DNA of 64,000 nucleotides from Azohydromonas aeria (GTDB taxonomy: Bacteria; Pseudomonadota; Gammaproteobacteria; Burkholderiales; Burkholderiaceae_C). Positions 62,951-64,000 of this stretch are shown piece after piece; the first letter of the stretch is position 1; the number at the start of each line of letters is the position of its first letter. The notes under the pieces are model-generated. The model searched no databases and was not told the DNA's origin. It saw only the letters and a program-made list of their open reading frames with translations. A program made the translations under genes and the position numbers. The stretch lies in assembly GCF_009760915.1 (NCBI RefSeq), contig NZ_VIDQ01000020.1, positions 40,325 through 104,324 of the forward strand, read 5' to 3'.

Positions 62951-63166
62951 GCAGGAACACGGGTCTCGCCATGCAAGCCCTGTCCACGTCCGCGACTCCC
63001 TCGATCGCGCTGCGCGAGGTGGGCCTGCGCGGTGGCCTGCAAGTCCTGAACCGGGCCGCGGCGCTTTGCCGGCGCTCACCCCGACGCCTACGCGGTGTTT
63101 GGCGCGGAAGGACGCGCGGCGGAGGAAGCCCGGCGACGCTACCCCTTTGAACTGGGCGCGCAGTGA
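62947..63166 (+). pseudogene. Gene scar: N-terminus of an HMG-CoA-lyase-like gene joined to another gene's tail
   Basis: From ATG 62947 or 62971 the frame encodes MQALSTSATPSIALREVGL then RGGLQVLNRAAAL, clearly the start of a lyase like that at 59741 (REVGLRDGLQ, with the metal-binding Asp changed to Gly). From about 63065, in another frame, FAGAHPDAYAVFGAEGRAAE with RRYPFELGAQ and a stop looks like the C-terminus of a different protein. The middle of both genes is missing, so this is a deletion junction. Confidence 0.65.
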
Positions 63167-63322
63167 CGCGTCGGGACAGGACCGGCATGTGCGCCTTCGC
63201 GCTCTTCATCGGCGATCACCTCGCGCGCAGCGTGCGGGGCACCGCCTGCGCGCCGCCGGCGCAACGCGCCTGACCGACCGCACCTTCACGCCTTTCATCA
63301 CAAGCGATTCCTGGAGATCACC

Positions 63323-64000
63323 ATGACCGACCTCTTCGACAACCCGATGGGCCTGATGGGCTTCGAGTTCATCGAGTTCGCCTCGCCCACGCCCGGCGTC
63401 CTGGAGCCGATCTTCGAGAAGATGGGCTTTACCTTGGTGGCCAGGCACCGCTCCAAGGACGTGCTGCTCTACCGCCAGGGCGACATCAACTTCATCGTCA
63501 ACAACGAGCCGAAAAGCGTCGCCGCGTACTTCGCCGCCGAGCACGGCCCGTCGGCCTGCGGCCTGGCCTTCCGGGTCAGGGATTCGCACAAGGCCTATGC
63601 CCGCGCGCTGGAGCTGGGCGCGCAACCGGTGGACATTCCCACCGGCCCGATGGAGCTGCGGCTGCCCGCGGTCAAGGGCATCGGCGGCGCGCCGCTGTAC
63701 CTCATCGACCGCTTCGAGGACGGCAAGAGCATCTACGACATCGACTTCGAGTTCCTGCCCGGCGTGGAGCGTCACCCCGAGGGCTTCGGCTTCAAGGTCG
63801 TGGACCACCTCACGCACAACGTGTATCGCGGGCGCATGGCGTACTGGGCGGCCTTCTACGAGAAGCTCTTCAGCTTCCGCGAGATCCGCTACTTCGACAT
63901 CCAGGGCGAGTACACCGGCCTGACCTCGAAGGCCATGACGGCGCCGGACGGGCTGATCCGCATCCCGCTCAACGAGGAATCGAAGCAGGGCGCCGGGCAG
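63323..64000 (+). CDS. hpd: 4-hydroxyphenylpyruvate dioxygenase (partial, first 226 residues)
   Basis: The gene runs off the right edge. It starts at ATG 63323 after GGAGATCACC. N-terminal vicinal-oxygen-chelate half: [32 protein letters not shown] and [20 protein letters not shown]. The catalytic half begins [20 protein letters not shown] with the first iron ligand His162, then [20 protein letters not shown]. It turns 4-hydroxyphenylpyruvate into homogentisate, the step after phenylalanine hydroxylation and tyrosine transamination; phhA lies 6.4 kb upstream. Confidence 0.93.
   Translation, partial: MTDLFDNPMGLMGFEFIEFASPTPGVLEPIFEKMGFTLVARHRSKDVLLYRQGDINFIVNNEPKSVAAYFAAEHGPSACGLAFRVRDSHKAYARALELGAQPVDIPTGPMELRLPAVKGIGGAPLYLIDRFEDGKSIYDIDFEFLPGVERHPEGFGFKVVDHLTHNVYRGRMAYWAAFYEKLFSFREIRYFDIQGEYTGLTSKAMTAPDGLIRIPLNEESKQGAGQ

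Overview
The window reads as high-GC (about 70 % by eye) betaproteobacterial DNA, most likely Burkholderiales of the Comamonadaceae type. Supporting signs are Bug-type periplasmic receptors, a CynX/NimT-like permease, LysR regulators divergent from catabolic genes, a PEP-CTERM protein, a bacterial phenylalanine hydroxylase and dispersed hairpin repeats. About 40.5-45.1 kb holds a complete replication and partition region: ParB, ParA, a Rep_3-like initiator and an iteron array. The molecule is therefore probably a chromid or megaplasmid, or carries an integrated one.

Layout. 0-6.4 kb: the start of a LysR gene, then a translationally coupled signalling operon (three-receiver hybrid kinase, CheR, CheB, receiver-kinase). 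6.5-10.6 kb: a HAD phosphatase, a lytic transglycosylase, an uncharacterised gene behind a near-perfect LexA box, and a ChaC-like enzyme. 10.6-14.4 kb: a 972-residue protein with a subtilase-like domain and a C-terminal lethal-factor-like zincin, then a decayed NmrA-like gene. 14.43-16.85 kb: a conspicuously AT-rich island with a DUF262 gene and a HEPN gene 3 bp apart, probably a transferred defence or toxin module. 16.8-31.6 kb: an EndoV-like protein that has lost catalytic residues, an Rmf-like protein, a nucleoside hydrolase, a PEP-CTERM protein that seems to start at CTG, a CPA1 antiporter, a luciferase-like oxidoreductase, a Ser/Thr kinase, a hybrid kinase, a TlpA-like protein and a thiamine-diphosphate enzyme. 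31.8-36.8 kb: an arsenic operon arsR-arsI-arsC-arsC-acr3-arsA, with an operator overlapping promoter and start codon. 37.1-45.1 kb: a large tyrosine recombinase, a permease, parB/parA, rep and the origin. 45.1-54.1 kb: a GH43-like lipoprotein, an MFS exporter and a D-amino-acid type cluster (FAD oxidoreductase, amidase, Bug receptor, D-serine dehydratase) with a divergent LysR. 54.2-58.7 kb: class II DAHP synthase and phhB-phhA-SDR-ketopantoate reductase. 58.7-64 kb: a LysR divergent from HMG-CoA-lyase-like, CoA-transferase and Bug genes, a two-piece gene scar, and the start of 4-hydroxyphenylpyruvate dioxygenase.

How it fits together. PhhA with PhhB, and the HPPD at the right edge, give phenylalanine to tyrosine to homogentisate. 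The SDR overlapping phhA is a candidate pterin-recycling reductase. Rep iterons lie both upstream of rep and between rep and parA, which suggests that replication and partition are co-regulated. The best candidates for undescribed biology are the subtilase/zincin protein, the DUF262-HEPN pair and the SOS-box gene. All function calls come from reading motifs by eye; no database search was run.
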